From assembly GCF_000187895.1 (NCBI RefSeq), contig NZ_DS990134.1, positions 1 to 64,000 on the forward strand: a DNA stretch of 64,000 nt, read 5' to 3'. How positions within the stretch are numbered: the first letter of the stretch is position 1; every line of letters begins with the position of its first letter. Positions 8,671-18,367 of this stretch are shown piece after piece. The position numbers and the translations under genes were made by a program. This stretch comes from Phocaeicola plebeius DSM 17135. GTDB taxonomy: Bacteria > Bacteroidota > Bacteroidia > Bacteroidales > Bacteroidaceae. The notes under the pieces were generated by a model. That model had not been told where the DNA came from, ran no database searches, and saw only the letters and a program-made list of their open reading frames with translations.

Positions 8671-9512
8671 GGCAGGATGGTTTTGCACTTGAGTGTATTC
8701 TCAAAATGGTAAATATGGCTCGCTCTGTATTCTATTACCATCTGTCACGCTTGAAGGACAACGATGGCTATGATGATACAAGGAAACGAATTAAAGCGAT
8801 ATATGACGACAGCAAAGGCCGCTATGGATACAGAAGGATTTGTCTGTCCTTGCGTAACGAAGGCTGCAATATCAATCATAAGACTGTACTGAAACTGATG
8901 TCTCATATGGAGTTGAAAGCCAAGCGAAAAAAACGTCACTATCACTCCTATAAAGGTCAGATAGGAAAGGTTGCACCTAATGTCATCAACAGAAATTTCT
9001 CTGCCGAAAGGCCTAACCAGAAATGGACAACGGACGTGTCACAGGTTTGCATAAAGGATGAGAAGCTGTATATATCTCCAATATTAGACATGTACAATGG
9101 GGAGATAATAACATATACACTCTCAAGAAGTCCTAACCTGAAAATGGTTACAGATATGCTTAAAAAGGCTTTTAAAAAGTATAAGAACCTTGATGGGCTA
9201 TTGCTGCATTCAGATCAGGGATGGCATTATCAGCATGCACAATATCAACAGATATTGAAGAATAATGGTGTTATACAAAGCATGTCCCGTAAAGGCAACT
9301 GTCTGGATAACTCTATGATGGAAAACTTCTTCGCGCTGATGAAGAATGAATTATTGTATGTAAATCATTTTGATAGTCTTGACATGTTTGAGTCTGAACT
9401 AAAGAAATACATTGTTTGGTATAATACAAGAAGAATTAAGCTTAGATTAAAAGGTATGAGCCCGGCACAATACCGAGCTCACTACTATAGAGAGTTGAAT
9501 CATCAATTTTAA
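8595..9512 (+). CDS. IS150-type OrfB (DDE transposase, made as OrfAB)
   Basis: The frame is open from the slippery run at 8595. Without frameshifting, the first ATG would be 8706 (268 residues). It carries an HTH_21-like N-terminal part (RYGYRRICLSLRNEG) and the integrase core with D in WTTDVSQV, D in LLHSDQGWHY and E in NSMMENFFALMK, the DDE triad with the correct spacing. It lies in the -1 frame relative to OrfA, so a -1 slip on the A7 run joins LEVALLKK to SESLSRGK and yields a fused transposase. This is the standard IS3 mechanism, inferred here. Confidence 0.9.
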   Translation, partial: KKSESLSRGKERPTTRDWARAIEELRQDGFALECILKMVNMARSVFYYHLSRLKDNDGYDDTRKRIKAIYDDSKGRYGYRRICLSLRNEGCNINHKTVLKLMSHMELKAKRKKRHYHSYKGQIGKVAPNVINRNFSAERPNQKWTTDVSQVCIKDEKLYISPILDMYNGEIITYTLSRSPNLKMVTDMLKKAFKKYKNLDGLLLHSDQGWHYQHAQYQQILKNNGVIQSMSRKGNCLDNSMMENFFALMKNELLYVNHFDSLDMFESELKKYIVWYNTRRIKLRLKGMSPAQYRAHYYRELNHQF

Positions 9513-9542
9513 TTTAAAGTCCAACTTTTGGGGGGCACTTCA

Positions 9543-10052
9543 TTAAGCCACCCCTTAAAAAAAAGAGATATTTCCTTTCAAAGAATTCATTTCTTTTATT
9601 ACATTTGTATTAGTCTTTTGAAAATAGAAGATTTATAGTAAAGCGTTAAGGCATTATCCAAGTTCAGGAAATCCCCAATTTCGAAACAACAATTGGATAA
9701 TACATTGGACGCTCCACGTTCTATCTATATAGATTTTTGTTATATATAGGCGTGGGGCTTTGTGTATTATATGTTGTTGAGTATGGGGATACTTCTGAAC
9801 GGTAATACCAAAGTTCCCACGCTTAACTTTATATAAACACAACTCCAGGGAACAGGGTTGGCTTATAATAAACATTATGAAAGCAACTTGTTTTAAAAGC
9901 GAGACAACTGTCTCCAACGACTTTCCCCCTTTGTTTGTTACTGTCTTTTGTGGAATATTCTATCCTTTCATTTCCATTCCTGTCTCTTTCGGAACATACC
10001 GTTCATTATCATACAAATTACATGCCAAAGCACTTTTCTGCCTTCTCCTGCT
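9543..10052. other. Noncoding leader region of the stress/glycolysis cassette
   Basis: 510 bases without a convincing gene. A TACATTTG box at 9600-9607 fits the Bacteroidales -7 element. A CCACG/CGTGG pairing around the AT-rich stretch at 9710-9755 could fold into a stem. No protein family is visible in any frame. Confidence 0.4.
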
Positions 10053-10262
10053 ATGGTACTAGATAATAGTAACTCCCCCTATCACATAGAGGAAGAACTT
10101 TGGTTACAGATACTTTCTCTGTCAAGAGAGTTGCAGGAGTGTAAAGCTAGTCTGCACCATAATACTTTGGACTGTATTTCCGATAAGATTGAAGGAATAG
10201 AAAGAGAACTGGATGTCTTATTGGATATTCTGCAAGGGAGGCAAGACAAAAAGACATCATAG
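10053..10262 (+). CDS. Small coiled-coil protein, unknown
   Basis: 69 residues from the ATG at 10053 (MVLDNSNS). The sequence is almost entirely helical and charged, with heptad-like leucines and isoleucines (LWLQILSLSRELQE and IEGIERELDVLLDILQ), predicting a short coiled coil. A longer frame upstream is hydrophobic and unlike a real N-terminus, so I start here. No family recognised. It is the first gene of the co-directional cassette and may be a small regulator or partner protein. No strong ribosome site precedes it, which is usual in this group. Confidence 0.5.
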   Translation: MVLDNSNSPYHIEEELWLQILSLSRELQECKASLHHNTLDCISDKIEGIERELDVLLDILQGRQDKKTS

Positions 10263-10423
10263 TGCTATTTTTTATGACAATTTGTCTACGCCGATAAGTT
10301 ATCCTATTATTTAAGCCTCGTTTAAGAATTCCGTTTTATGGGTTACCCACAATCGAATGGAATTTTTATATACTGAGAATAACACATGATATTAGTAATG
10401 GATTTTCAATATTCAGAGTGATA

Positions 10424-10876
10424 ATGGATAAACGAATAGAAAACGCCATGAATGAGTTGATCAATACAGAAATATGGTCAACCGGTTTATACCTGTCATT
10501 GCAGGTTTATTTTGAAGATGAACGGCTTCCAATACTTAGCTCCTGGCTGAACTCCCAAGCACAGGACAATATGAACAAGGTTTATCAGATGATGAATCGG
10601 ATATGCCATGATGGAGGATGTGTTGTAATCAATGAAATGAAACGGGATACACATGAATGGACAACGCCATTGAATGCCTTGAATGAATTGCTTGAACATG
10701 AGCAGTACATATCACGTCAGGTAAACACATTTCTCATATTATGCTGGAATGTAAGCATGTCCTTCCATTCTTTCATCAGCGGGCTGTATGCAGACCGTAT
10801 ATATGTAAGTACGGCATTTATGGAATTGTTACGTATCCTCGCCAAGGAAAACGAACGGAAACTACCTTATTTTTGA
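10424..10876 (+). CDS. Ferritin-like protein lacking a ferroxidase centre
   Basis: 150 residues (from ATG 10424; a GTG at 10418 is also in frame) that align along their length with the intact ferritin at 11677: NTEIWSTGLYLSL corresponds to TAELWSANLYLSM and LLEHEQYISRQ to ALEHEKHVSKL. The first and fourth-site glutamates are kept, but the central metal pair (AEETGHA in the intact copy) reads AQDNMNK here, and the REQVEDEA motif of the last long helix is lost. By family knowledge this should abolish normal ferroxidase activity. It could be a structural partner in a mixed shell, or a pseudoenzyme. Two genes downstream sits the intact ferritin. Confidence 0.8.
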   Translation: MDKRIENAMNELINTEIWSTGLYLSLQVYFEDERLPILSSWLNSQAQDNMNKVYQMMNRICHDGGCVVINEMKRDTHEWTTPLNALNELLEHEQYISRQVNTFLILCWNVSMSFHSFISGLYADRIYVSTAFMELLRILAKENERKLPYF

Positions 10877-10978
10877 CGGTATGGATTTAAGATTGATGTT
10901 ATGCAAAATTTAATATTGCAGAATGCTATCTGGTATGTTTTTTGCGATATAATAATCGATAATAAACTATATGTCATC

Positions 10979-11626
10979 ATGGATATATTTGTATATTTAA
11001 CATTGTGTTTCACTTCGCTATTCACCTTGATGGACCCTCTTGGAGTGATGCCGGTATTCCTGCAAATGACTGATGGAATGGATACGAAAGAACGCAGATA
11101 TATCGCCTTGAAAGCATGTACCATTGCATTTATCATATTAGTCCTTTTTACATTATCGGGCAGGTTTCTGTTTCATTTTTTCGGCATCTCAACAAACGGA
11201 TTCCGGATTGTGGGAGGTATCATCATCTTTAAAATCGGATATGATATGTTGCAGGCACATTTTACCCATGTGAAACTGAATGAAACTGAACGAAAAGAAT
11301 ATTCCAAAGATATAACCATCACACCTCTTGCCATTCCGATGTTATGCGGTCCGGGAGCGATTTCCAGTGGAATAACATTGATGGAAGATGCTTCGGAATA
11401 TACTTTCAAAATAGTATTGCTTGGCGTAATCGCTTTGGTCTGCATTCTTTCCTTCTTTATTCTGTGCGCGTCCACCCAGCTTTTAAAAATCTTGGGAGAG
11501 ACGGGAAACAATGTGATGATGAGACTGATGGGACTTATTCTAATGGTGATCGCCGTGGAATGTTTTATCAGCGGGATACGTCCGGTATTAATTGAAATCT
11601 TGAAACAAGCCCATGCTTGTTCTTAA
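10979..11626 (+). CDS. MarC-family integral membrane protein
   Basis: Starting at ATG 10979 (MDIFVYLTLCF) gives 215 residues with about six membrane spans. MarC/NAAT hallmarks are visible: LFTLMDPLGVMPVFLQMT in the first span region and TITPLAIPMLCGPGAIS in the middle. The family is widespread and was once tied to multiple antibiotic resistance, but its transported substrate is unproven. It lies between two ferritin-type genes in the same orientation, so membrane transport linked to iron or stress is possible but not shown. An upstream in-frame ATG at 10901 would add a poor N-terminus. Confidence 0.88.
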   Translation: MDIFVYLTLCFTSLFTLMDPLGVMPVFLQMTDGMDTKERRYIALKACTIAFIILVLFTLSGRFLFHFFGISTNGFRIVGGIIIFKIGYDMLQAHFTHVKLNETERKEYSKDITITPLAIPMLCGPGAISSGITLMEDASEYTFKIVLLGVIALVCILSFFILCASTQLLKILGETGNNVMMRLMGLILMVIAVECFISGIRPVLIEILKQAHACS

Positions 11627-11676
11627 AGAAGAGAGATAATTTGGATTTATTATTAACATTAAAAGTTTGATTCATC

Positions 11677-12159
11677 ATGACTGAAAAATTGCAAAATGCT
11701 CTGAATGAGCAAATCACAGCAGAATTATGGTCTGCCAACCTGTATTTATCAATGTCTTTTTATCTGGAAAGAGAGGGCTTTTCCGGAATGGCTCGCTGGA
11801 TGCAGAAACAGTCTGCAGAAGAGACCGGGCATGCATATGCCATTGCCGGGTACATGATTAAGCGTGAGGCAACCCCGAAAGTAGACAAGGTCGATGTGGT
11901 TCCACAAGGTTGGGGTAACCCTGTTGAAGTATTCGAGCATGCTTTGGAGCATGAAAAACATGTTTCCAAACTGATTGATGAGTTGGTACAGGTAGCATCC
12001 GAAGAGAAAGACAATGCCACTCAGGACTTCTTGTGGCAATTTGTTCGTGAGCAAGTAGAAGATGAAGCGAATGTACTCAATATTGTTAGTCATCTGAGGA
12101 AAGCCGGAGACTGTGCTATCCTTTTTATGGATGCAAAACTGGGTGAACGGGAGTCATAA
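11677..12159 (+). CDS. ftnA: Ferritin
   Basis: 160 residues, the normal size of a bacterial nonheme ferritin, forming a 24-subunit iron-storage shell in the cytoplasm. Ferroxidase ligands are visible: E in TAELWSANLY, the E and H of AEETGHAY, E in LEHEKHVS, and E/Q in REQVEDEA. It oxidises Fe(II) and stores Fe(III), limiting Fenton chemistry. It follows MarC by 50 bases and precedes class I aldolase by 28, so these are probably co-transcribed. Compared with the copy at 10424, every metal ligand is kept. Confidence 0.95.
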   Translation: MTEKLQNALNEQITAELWSANLYLSMSFYLEREGFSGMARWMQKQSAEETGHAYAIAGYMIKREATPKVDKVDVVPQGWGNPVEVFEHALEHEKHVSKLIDELVQVASEEKDNATQDFLWQFVREQVEDEANVLNIVSHLRKAGDCAILFMDAKLGERES

Positions 12160-12187
12160 ACCAGAATAATCAATAAAAATAAATAAA

Positions 12188-13237
12188 ATGAAAATAGTAG
12201 ATTTATTGGGAGGAAAGGCTGAGTACTACCTGAACCATACATGTAAGACGATAGACAAACAACTTATCCATATTCCGGGACCGGATATGATAGATAAGGT
12301 ATGGATGAATTCCGACAGGAATATCCGTACATTGGAAAGTTTGCAGGCTTTATACGGACATGGACGTCTGGCCAATACGGGCTATGTATCCATTCTGCCT
12401 GTAGACCAGGGCATAGAACATTCTGCAGGAGCGTCTTTCGCCCCCAATCCGCTTTATTTCGATCCCGAAAACATCATAAAGCTGGCCATTGAAGGAGGGT
12501 GTAATGCCGTGGCATCCACATTCGGTGTGTTGGGCGCCGTGGCACGCAAATATGCACACAAGATACCTTTTATCGTCAAGCTGAACCATAATGAGTTGCT
12601 GACTTATCCGAACAGCTACGACCAGGTAATGTTCGGTACGGTGAAAGAGGCATGGAACATGGGAGCCGTAGCTGTCGGTGCTACCATTTATTTCGGTTCG
12701 GAACAAAGCCGCCGCCAGATAGTGGAAGTGTCACAGGCTTTTGAATATGCCCACGAACTGGGAATGGCTACTATTCTGTGGTGCTATTTGAGAAACAGCA
12801 GCTTCAAAAAGGATGGTACCGACTATCATGCCGCTGCCGACTTGACAGGACAAGCCAACCATATCGGGGTTACCATTAAAGCCGATATCGTGAAGCAGAA
12901 GCTCCCATCCAATAACGGCGGTTTCAAGGCTATCGGATTCGGAAAGACAAACGAGTGTATGTATTCGGAACTGACCACTGACCATCCGATAGACCTTTGC
13001 CGTTATCAGGTGGCGAATGGCTATATGGGACGTGTCGGATTGATTAACTCGGGCGGTGAATCCCATGGGGAATCCGACCTGCATGATGCTGTCGTAACGG
13101 CAGTAGTAAATAAGCGTGCAGGTGGTATGGGGCTGATCAGCGGTCGTAAGGCTTTCCAGAAACCGATGAAAGACGGAATTCAACTTCTGAACACCATTCA
13201 GGACGTATATCTGGATTCTTCAATAACCATTGCATAA
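12188..13237 (+). CDS. fbaB: Class I fructose-bisphosphate aldolase (DhnA/FbaB type)
   Basis: 349 residues of the DhnA/FbaB type, which splits fructose 1,6-bisphosphate to DHAP and glyceraldehyde 3-phosphate through a Schiff-base lysine and needs no metal. Conserved segments: [37 protein letters not shown] and [13 protein letters not shown], which holds the Schiff-base lysine. Many Bacteroidales rely on a metal-dependent class II aldolase, so a metal-free enzyme here fits a cassette that also stores iron; this is inference. The next gene begins 13 bases after its stop. Confidence 0.94.
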
Positions 13238-13250
13238 AGAAGAAGTATCC

Positions 13251-14000
13251 ATGAAAAGAATAGTGTTATTACGTCATGGCGAAAGTCTATGGAACAAAGA
13301 AAACCGTTTTACTGGATGGACGGACGTGGATTTAAGCGAGAAAGGAGTTGAAGAAGCCTGCAAGGCAGGCGATGCATTACGGGAGGCTGGATTTTCTTTT
13401 GAGGCAGCTTACACTTCTTACTTGAAACGTGCCGTAAAAACGTTGAACTGTGTCTTGGACCGGCTGGATAAAGACTGGATTCCGGTTGAAAAGACCTGGC
13501 GGCTGAACGAGAAGCATTACGGCATGCTTCAGGGACTGAATAAGAGTGAAACAGCGGTCCAATATGGTGAAGAACAAGTACACATCTGGCGAAGAAGCTA
13601 TGACGTGGCTCCCGCTCCGGTAGGCAAAGATGATCCCCGTAATCCGGGCATGGATATCCGCTATGCCGGTGTACCAGATAGCGAACTTCCCCGTACGGAA
13701 TCCCTGAAAGATACTATTGGGCGTGTCATGCCTTACTGGAAATGCATCATCTTTCCCGCATTGATGTATAAGGACAGCCTGCTGGTAGTCGCCCATGGTA
13801 ACAGCCTGCGCGGAATCATCAAGCATCTCAAAGGAATTTCCGATACGGATATTTCCAACCTGAACCTGCCTACGGCAGTTCCTTATGTCTTTGAATTTGA
13901 CGACAGGCTGGTTCTTGTCAAGGACTACTACCTTGGAAACCCGGAAGAGATACGGAAACGGGCAGAAGCTGTGGCCAAACAAGGGATGGCTAAAAAATAA
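13251..14000 (+). CDS. gpmA: 2,3-bisphosphoglycerate-dependent phosphoglycerate mutase
   Basis: 249 residues from ATG 13251. An upstream in-frame start at 13230 would overlap the aldolase gene and add seven unmatched residues, so it is rejected. [18 protein letters not shown] carries the phosphohistidine RHG motif; [24 protein letters not shown] and [14 protein letters not shown] complete the active site. It interconverts 3- and 2-phosphoglycerate in lower glycolysis. It is the only lower-glycolytic enzyme in the cassette; enolase, pyruvate kinase and GAPDH are not present in the window. Confidence 0.95.
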
Positions 14001-14067
14001 AAATCTGTCTATCAAGCAGATGCTTTTTTTTAAGTTTTAATTATTAACTTTTAAAGAGGAGGTAAAA

Positions 14068-14496
14068 ATGGTACCTGTAAAAACAAACCAGAATTGGTTA
14101 CCGAGTATTTTTAACGATTTCTTTGACAATGAATGGATGGCAAGAGCAAACGCTACGGCTCCAGCCATCAATGTGATTGAGAATGAAAAGGACTACAAGG
14201 TAGAACTGGCAGCTCCGGGAATGACCAAGAATGATTTTAAGGTAAGTGTGGATGAAAGCAACAATCTGGTAATCTGCATGGAAAAAAAGGACGAGAAAAA
14301 GGAGGAGAAGAAAGACGGAAAATACTTGCGCCGTGAATTCTCCTATTCCCGATTCCAGCAGAGTATCCTGCTGCCGGATAATGTGGAAAAAGATAAAATT
14401 TCGGCCAAAGTGGAACACGGGGTCCTGTTTATCGATATTCCCAAAGTCGTAGATAAGAAGGTTCAGGAAACCACCAAAACTATTGATGTCAAATAA
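14068..14496 (+). CDS. Small heat shock protein, Hsp20 family
   Basis: 142 residues. An alpha-crystallin domain spans about residues 33-125 (INVIENEKDYKVELAAPGM through VEHGVLFIDIPKV), with the family's A-x-x-x-n-GVL motif as AKVEHGVL and a charged loop rich in KKDEKKEEKK. It binds unfolding proteins without ATP and hands them to the Hsp70 and Hsp100 machinery. AGAGGAGG lies 4-11 bases before the start, one of the strongest ribosome sites in the window, suggesting high expression. Sits between glycolytic genes and an ECF sigma gene. Confidence 0.95.
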   Translation: MVPVKTNQNWLPSIFNDFFDNEWMARANATAPAINVIENEKDYKVELAAPGMTKNDFKVSVDESNNLVICMEKKDEKKEEKKDGKYLRREFSYSRFQQSILLPDNVEKDKISAKVEHGVLFIDIPKVVDKKVQETTKTIDVK

Positions 14497-14518
14497 GATA
14501 TCTTGATGAGACTCTACA

Positions 14519-14550
14519 GAAGGCATTTCTTATTATCAGGGAATGCCTTC
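14519..14550 (+). promoter_or_regulatory. Perfect 9-bp hairpin between hsp20 and the sigma gene
   Basis: GAAGGCATT pairs with AATGCCTTC across a 14-base loop. It has no following T-run, so it is not a standard terminator. It lies 23 bases downstream of hsp20 and 31 before the sigma-factor ATG. It could stabilise the hsp20 mRNA 3' end or act as an operator. Confidence 0.5.
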
Positions 14551-14581
14551 ACCCGGATATTTGAATTCCAAAATAAATATA

Positions 14582-15077
14582 ATGAGAGGATTTGATTTCG
14601 ATAAAGCGCTGGTAGCCCTTCAGAATGAACTGCATTGTTTTGCATATAAACTGACTGCTGACAAGGATGAAGCAGAAAACTTGTTGCAGGAAACAATGTT
14701 GAGGACGTTGGATAATAAGGATAAGTTTGATTCCGGTACGAATTTTAAAGGCTGGATGTATACCATCATGCGCAATGCATTTATCAATAATTGCCGGACA
14801 AAGAAAATACGAGGGAATTTATATGTATTATCAGAACCTGAATATCATTTCCTGTTAAGGGACGACTCTTTCATTTTCGTGGATAACGGGCATGATGCAA
14901 AAGAGATAAGGGAAGCCCTTAAAACATTGCCTAAAGCACATTATGTCGTTTTTATGTTGTACCGGAGTCAAATATCGGGAAATAGCCGCAAAGATAGGAG
15001 TGTCACTGAGTACGATAAAAAGCCGTATCTTTTATAGCAGAAAAAGGCTAAAACAGTTGCTTTCTAATTTTGCCTGA
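14582..15077 (+). pseudogene. ECF sigma factor, frameshifted before region 4
   Basis: From ATG 14582 the product has a clear sigma region 2 (LTADKDEAENLLQETMLRTLDN and FKGWMYTIMRNAFINNCR). After the codons VVFMLY at 14960-14962, the frame runs out of the family. Region 4 (GVKYREIAAKIGVSLSTIKSRIFYSRKRL) is intact but in another frame from 14964, ending at the TGA at 15075. Two bases appear lost relative to relatives. The main-frame product ends at 15037 without its -35-binding domain and should be inactive. In the family such factors act with membrane anti-sigma partners; none is adjacent. It may once have regulated the cassette. Confidence 0.85.
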
Positions 15078-15102
15078 TTAATTAAAATATAAAAAACAAA
15101 TT

Positions 15103-16086
15103 ATGGATAACAAGTATATTGGAATTCTGACTTCCGGAGGGGATGCTTCAGGAATGAACGCGGCTATCCGTGCCGTGACCCGCGCCGCCATTTTTAACGG
15201 ATTTAAAGTGAAAGGAATTTATAGAGGTTACGAGGGGCTGATTGCCGGTGAAGTGAAAGAACTCACGACGGAAGATGTAAGTAGCATTATCCAGAGGGGA
15301 GGCACCATACTGAAAACAGCTCGCTCCGAGACTTTCACCACTCCCGAAGGACGCAAGAAAGCTTATAAGGTCATACAGAAAGAGAACATCAATGCTTTGA
15401 TAATTATCGGTGGAGACGGTTCCCTGACGGGAGCCCGTATCTTTGCGGAGGAGTATGATGTGACGTGCATAGGATTGCCCGGCACCATTGACAATGACCT
15501 ATATGGTACCGATTTTACCATAGGATATGATACGGCATTGAACACCATTGTGGAATGCGTGGATAAAATCAGGGACACGGCAACCTCCCATGACCGTATC
15601 TTCTTTGTCGAAGTGATGGGGCGTGATGCGGGCTTCCTGGCACAAAACAGCGCAATAGCTTCCGGTGCTGAAGCGGCCATCATCCCGGAGGACAGGACGG
15701 ACGTGGACCAGTTGGAAACATTCATCGGGCGCGGATTCAGAAAGACGAAAAACAGCAGCATCGTAATTGTGACCGAAAGTCCTGAAAACAAGAATGGAGG
15801 TGCCATATATTACGCCGACCGGGTAAAGAAGGAATATCCCGGGTATGATGTCAGGGTTTCTATCCTGGGCCATCTGCAACGGGGTGGTGCTCCGAGTGCC
15901 AATGACCGTATACTGGCAAGCCGGCTGGGTGAAGCCGCAATCCAGGCCTTAATGGAAGGCCAGCGAAATGTTATGATAGGCATACGGAACAACGAGATTG
16001 TTTATGTTCCTTTTGTCCAGGCAATCAAAAAGGACAAGCCTATTGACAAAAGCCTGATCCGGGTCCTTAACGAATTATCGATCTAA
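15103..16086 (+). CDS. pfkA: ATP-dependent 6-phosphofructokinase
   Basis: 327 residues, a bacterial Pfk[18 protein letters not shown] binds [14 protein letters not shown] and [13 protein letters not shown] are the substrate/phosphate loops; [12 protein letters not shown] and [15 protein letters not shown] complete the site. A glycine follows GGD and another precedes TID, the combination of ATP-using enzymes rather than the pyrophosphate-dependent type (Asp and Lys). It commits fructose 6-phosphate to fructose 1,6-bisphosphate, the substrate of the aldolase three genes upstream. Starts 25 bases after the broken sigma gene and 14 bases separate it from the antiporter. Confidence 0.95.
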
Positions 16087-16099
16087 AATAACCGTTAAT

Positions 16100-18346
16100 A
16101 TGTCAGAAGTTGCTCCTTTAATATCGGATCTTGCCATAATTCTGATTATTGCCGGTATTGTAACCGTCATTTTCAAGTGGCTGAAGCAACCGGTCATATT
16201 GGGCTACATTGTAGCCGGTATTATGGCGGGTCCTTCCGTTTCTCTGGTCCCGACTGTTTCCGATCCTGCCAATATCAAAATATGGGCGGACATCGGTGTC
16301 ATTTTTCTGCTGTTCGCGATGGGACTGGACTTTTCGTTCAAGAAATTGATAAATGTGGGCATTACGGCTATCGTTGCCACTGTCACTATTGTATGTGGCA
16401 TGATGTTCATAGGTTATACAGCGGGGAATGCAATGGGGTTCTCCCACATGAGCAGTATTTTTCTGGGTGGAATGTTGTCCATGTCGTCCACGGCCATCGT
16501 ATTCAAGGCCTTCAATGACATGGGACTTCTCCAACAGAAATTCACTGGCATTGTCTTGGGGATTCTTGTTATCGAAGATCTGGTGGCTGTAGTGATGATG
16601 GTTGTTCTTTCCACGTTGGCGGTAGGCAAACATTTTGAAGGGAAGGAGATGCTGGAAAGTATATTGAAGCTGGCCGCTTTCCTGATTTTCTGGTCGGCAT
16701 TGGGTATCTATCTGATACCTACCCTGCTGAAGAAGATACGCCGTTTCACCAGCAACGAGATTTTATTGATAACCTCTCTGGGACTTTGCCTGGGAATGGT
16801 GATGATTGCGACAAAAGCGGGATTTTCTGCCGCATTGGGAGCCTTTGTCATGGGGTCCCTGCTGGCAGAGACCGTTGAAGCGGAAAAAATCGTACATATC
16901 GTACAGCCGGTAAAAGACCTGTTCGCTTCCATATTTTTCGTGTCGGTAGGAATGATGATCGATCCTGCCATGATGTGGGAATATGCCGTCCCTATTTTCA
17001 TCCTGACATTGCTGGTACTGTCCGGTCAGGTACTGTTCGGGAGCTTTGGTGTCTTGCTTTCCGGCCAGCCGTTGAAAATTGCCATACAGTCCGGCTTTTC
17101 ACTGACACAGGTCGGTGAATTCGCATTCATCATCGCATCTTTAGGCGTCAGTCTGAATGTTACGGACAAGTATCTCTATCCGGTCATAGTGGCAGTATCT
17201 GTCATAACGACTTTTCTTACCCCCTATATGATACGGCTTTCGGAACCAGCATACCGGTTTATAGACATCCACATGCCTGAATCCCTGAAAGATTATCTCG
17301 TACACTATACGTCCGGGGCAATGACTGTAAAACACCAGGGTACTTGGCATAAACTGATCCGGTCTATGCTGGTGTCTGTCACACTCTATCTGGTCGTATG
17401 CGTTTTTTTCATCACTTTATATTTTTCCTATGTGCATCCTTTGATTAGGAAAAGTCTGCCGGGAATGGAAGGGAACTTGTTGGGCTTCATCATCATCTTT
17501 CTTGTCATATCCCCGTTTCTATGGGCCATCATCATGAAAAGGAACAATTCAACCGAGTTCCGTAAACTCTGGACGGACAACAAGTTCAACAGAGGGCCTT
17601 TGGTATCAATAGTACTTGTCAAAATACTGATCTGCACGATTATCATGATGAGTATCATTACCCATCTTTTCAATGTTGCCTTGGGAGCCGGGTTGGTAGT
17701 CTCTTCCATTATCATTGCCGTCATTTATTTTTCCAAGCGGATCAAGAAACGGTCGCTGACTATAGAGAGACAATTTATGGCAAACTTTCAGGGGACGGAC
17801 GGGAATGGACTTTCTACAGAAAGTGATACAGGCTCCACCCTTGGCAGCAATATCCCGTTCAAGGAATTACATTTGGCGGATTTCACAGTATCCCCTGATT
17901 CCATATATGTGGGCAGAACATTAAAAGAAAGCAGCTTGCGCACCTTGTTTCAGATAAATGTGATTTCAATCACCCGTGGAGAAAAACGCCTAGATATACC
18001 ACAAGGGGAAGAACATCTCTATCCATATGACAAGGTTACGGTCGTAGGTACGGACCGACAGTTGGAAAGCTTCCGGACATCCATGGAGCAAAAGAAGGTA
18101 GAAAGGAACGGGAACGGAACATCCTCGCAGGATGAGATGGAAATAGGGCAATTTCCTGTCGAAGGAGGTTCACCATTGATCGGAAAGACGATCCGGGAGG
18201 CAGACATATCGGATAGCATCATTATCGGAATAGAGAGGAGTACCGTGAATATTATGAATCCAGACCCTGATACAATTTTCAAGGAGAATGATACGGTATG
18301 GATTGTCGGTAAACGAAAAATAATAAAAGGACTGAATAAAGATTAG
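16100..18346 (+). CDS. Kef-type CPA2 monovalent cation/proton antiporter with two RCK-C domains
   Basis: 748 residues. The first 400 form a CPA2 exchanger (LKQPVILGYIVAGIMAGP, SSTAIVFKAFND, VIEDLVAVVMM, FSAALGAFVMGSLLAET). Several further membrane spans follow (about 415-560). The cytoplasmic C-terminus has two TrkA-C/RCK-C-like domains (about 595-670 and 690-748). The nucleotide-binding KTN domain of glutathione-gated KefB/KefC is absent, so gating must differ. It would exchange K+ or Na+ for protons in the inner membrane. In E. coli, Kef antiport protects against methylglyoxal by acidifying the cytoplasm; here methylglyoxal synthase is three genes downstream. Confidence 0.88.
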   Translation: MSEVAPLISDLAIILIIAGIVTVIFKWLKQPVILGYIVAGIMAGPSVSLVPTVSDPANIKIWADIGVIFLLFAMGLDFSFKKLINVGITAIVATVTIVCGMMFIGYTAGNAMGFSHMSSIFLGGMLSMSSTAIVFKAFNDMGLLQQKFTGIVLGILVIEDLVAVVMMVVLSTLAVGKHFEGKEMLESILKLAAFLIFWSALGIYLIPTLLKKIRRFTSNEILLITSLGLCLGMVMIATKAGFSAALGAFVMGSLLAETVEAEKIVHIVQPVKDLFASIFFVSVGMMIDPAMMWEYAVPIFILTLLVLSGQVLFGSFGVLLSGQPLKIAIQSGFSLTQVGEFAFIIASLGVSLNVTDKYLYPVIVAVSVITTFLTPYMIRLSEPAYRFIDIHMPESLKDYLVHYTSGAMTVKHQGTWHKLIRSMLVSVTLYLVVCVFFITLYFSYVHPLIRKSLPGMEGNLLGFIIIFLVISPFLWAIIMKRNNSTEFRKLWTDNKFNRGPLVSIVLVKILICTIIMMSIITHLFNVALGAGLVVSSIIIAVIYFSKRIKKRSLTIERQFMANFQGTDGNGLSTESDTGSTLGSNIPFKELHLADFTVSPDSIYVGRTLKESSLRTLFQINVISITRGEKRLDIPQGEEHLYPYDKVTVVGTDRQLESFRTSMEQKKVERNGNGTSSQDEMEIGQFPVEGGSPLIGKTIREADISDSIIIGIERSTVNIMNPDPDTIFKENDTVWIVGKRKIIKGLNKD

Positions 18347-18367
18347 GACTTATTTAATTAAAATGTC

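Larger units (their letters stand above)
8088..9542 (+). mobile_element. Complete IS3-family (IS150 group) insertion sequence
   Basis: 1455 bp bounded by 24-base imperfect inverted repeats (left TGTACTGCACCCCAAAAGTT, right complement TGAAGTGCCCCCCAAAAGTT; four mismatches over 24). Flanks show a 3-bp duplication TTA at 8085-8087 and 9543-9545. It encodes OrfA and, in the -1 frame, OrfB, the layout of IS3 elements that make an OrfAB transposase by programmed frameshifting. Both frames are intact, so it may be active. Confidence 0.9.

Noticed and set aside
9654..9917. 87-codon minus-strand frame downstream of the IS150-type element
   Set aside because: No motif, wrong orientation relative to the cassette, overlaps a probable leader region.
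10319..10366. AATTCC/GGAATT pairing as terminator between the coiled-coil and ferritin-like genes
   Set aside because: Stem of six with a large loop; too weak to call.
14003..14031. ATCTG/CAGAT stem plus eight T after gpmA as a terminator
   Set aside because: A five-base stem is marginal; the T-run could equally be leader of hsp20.
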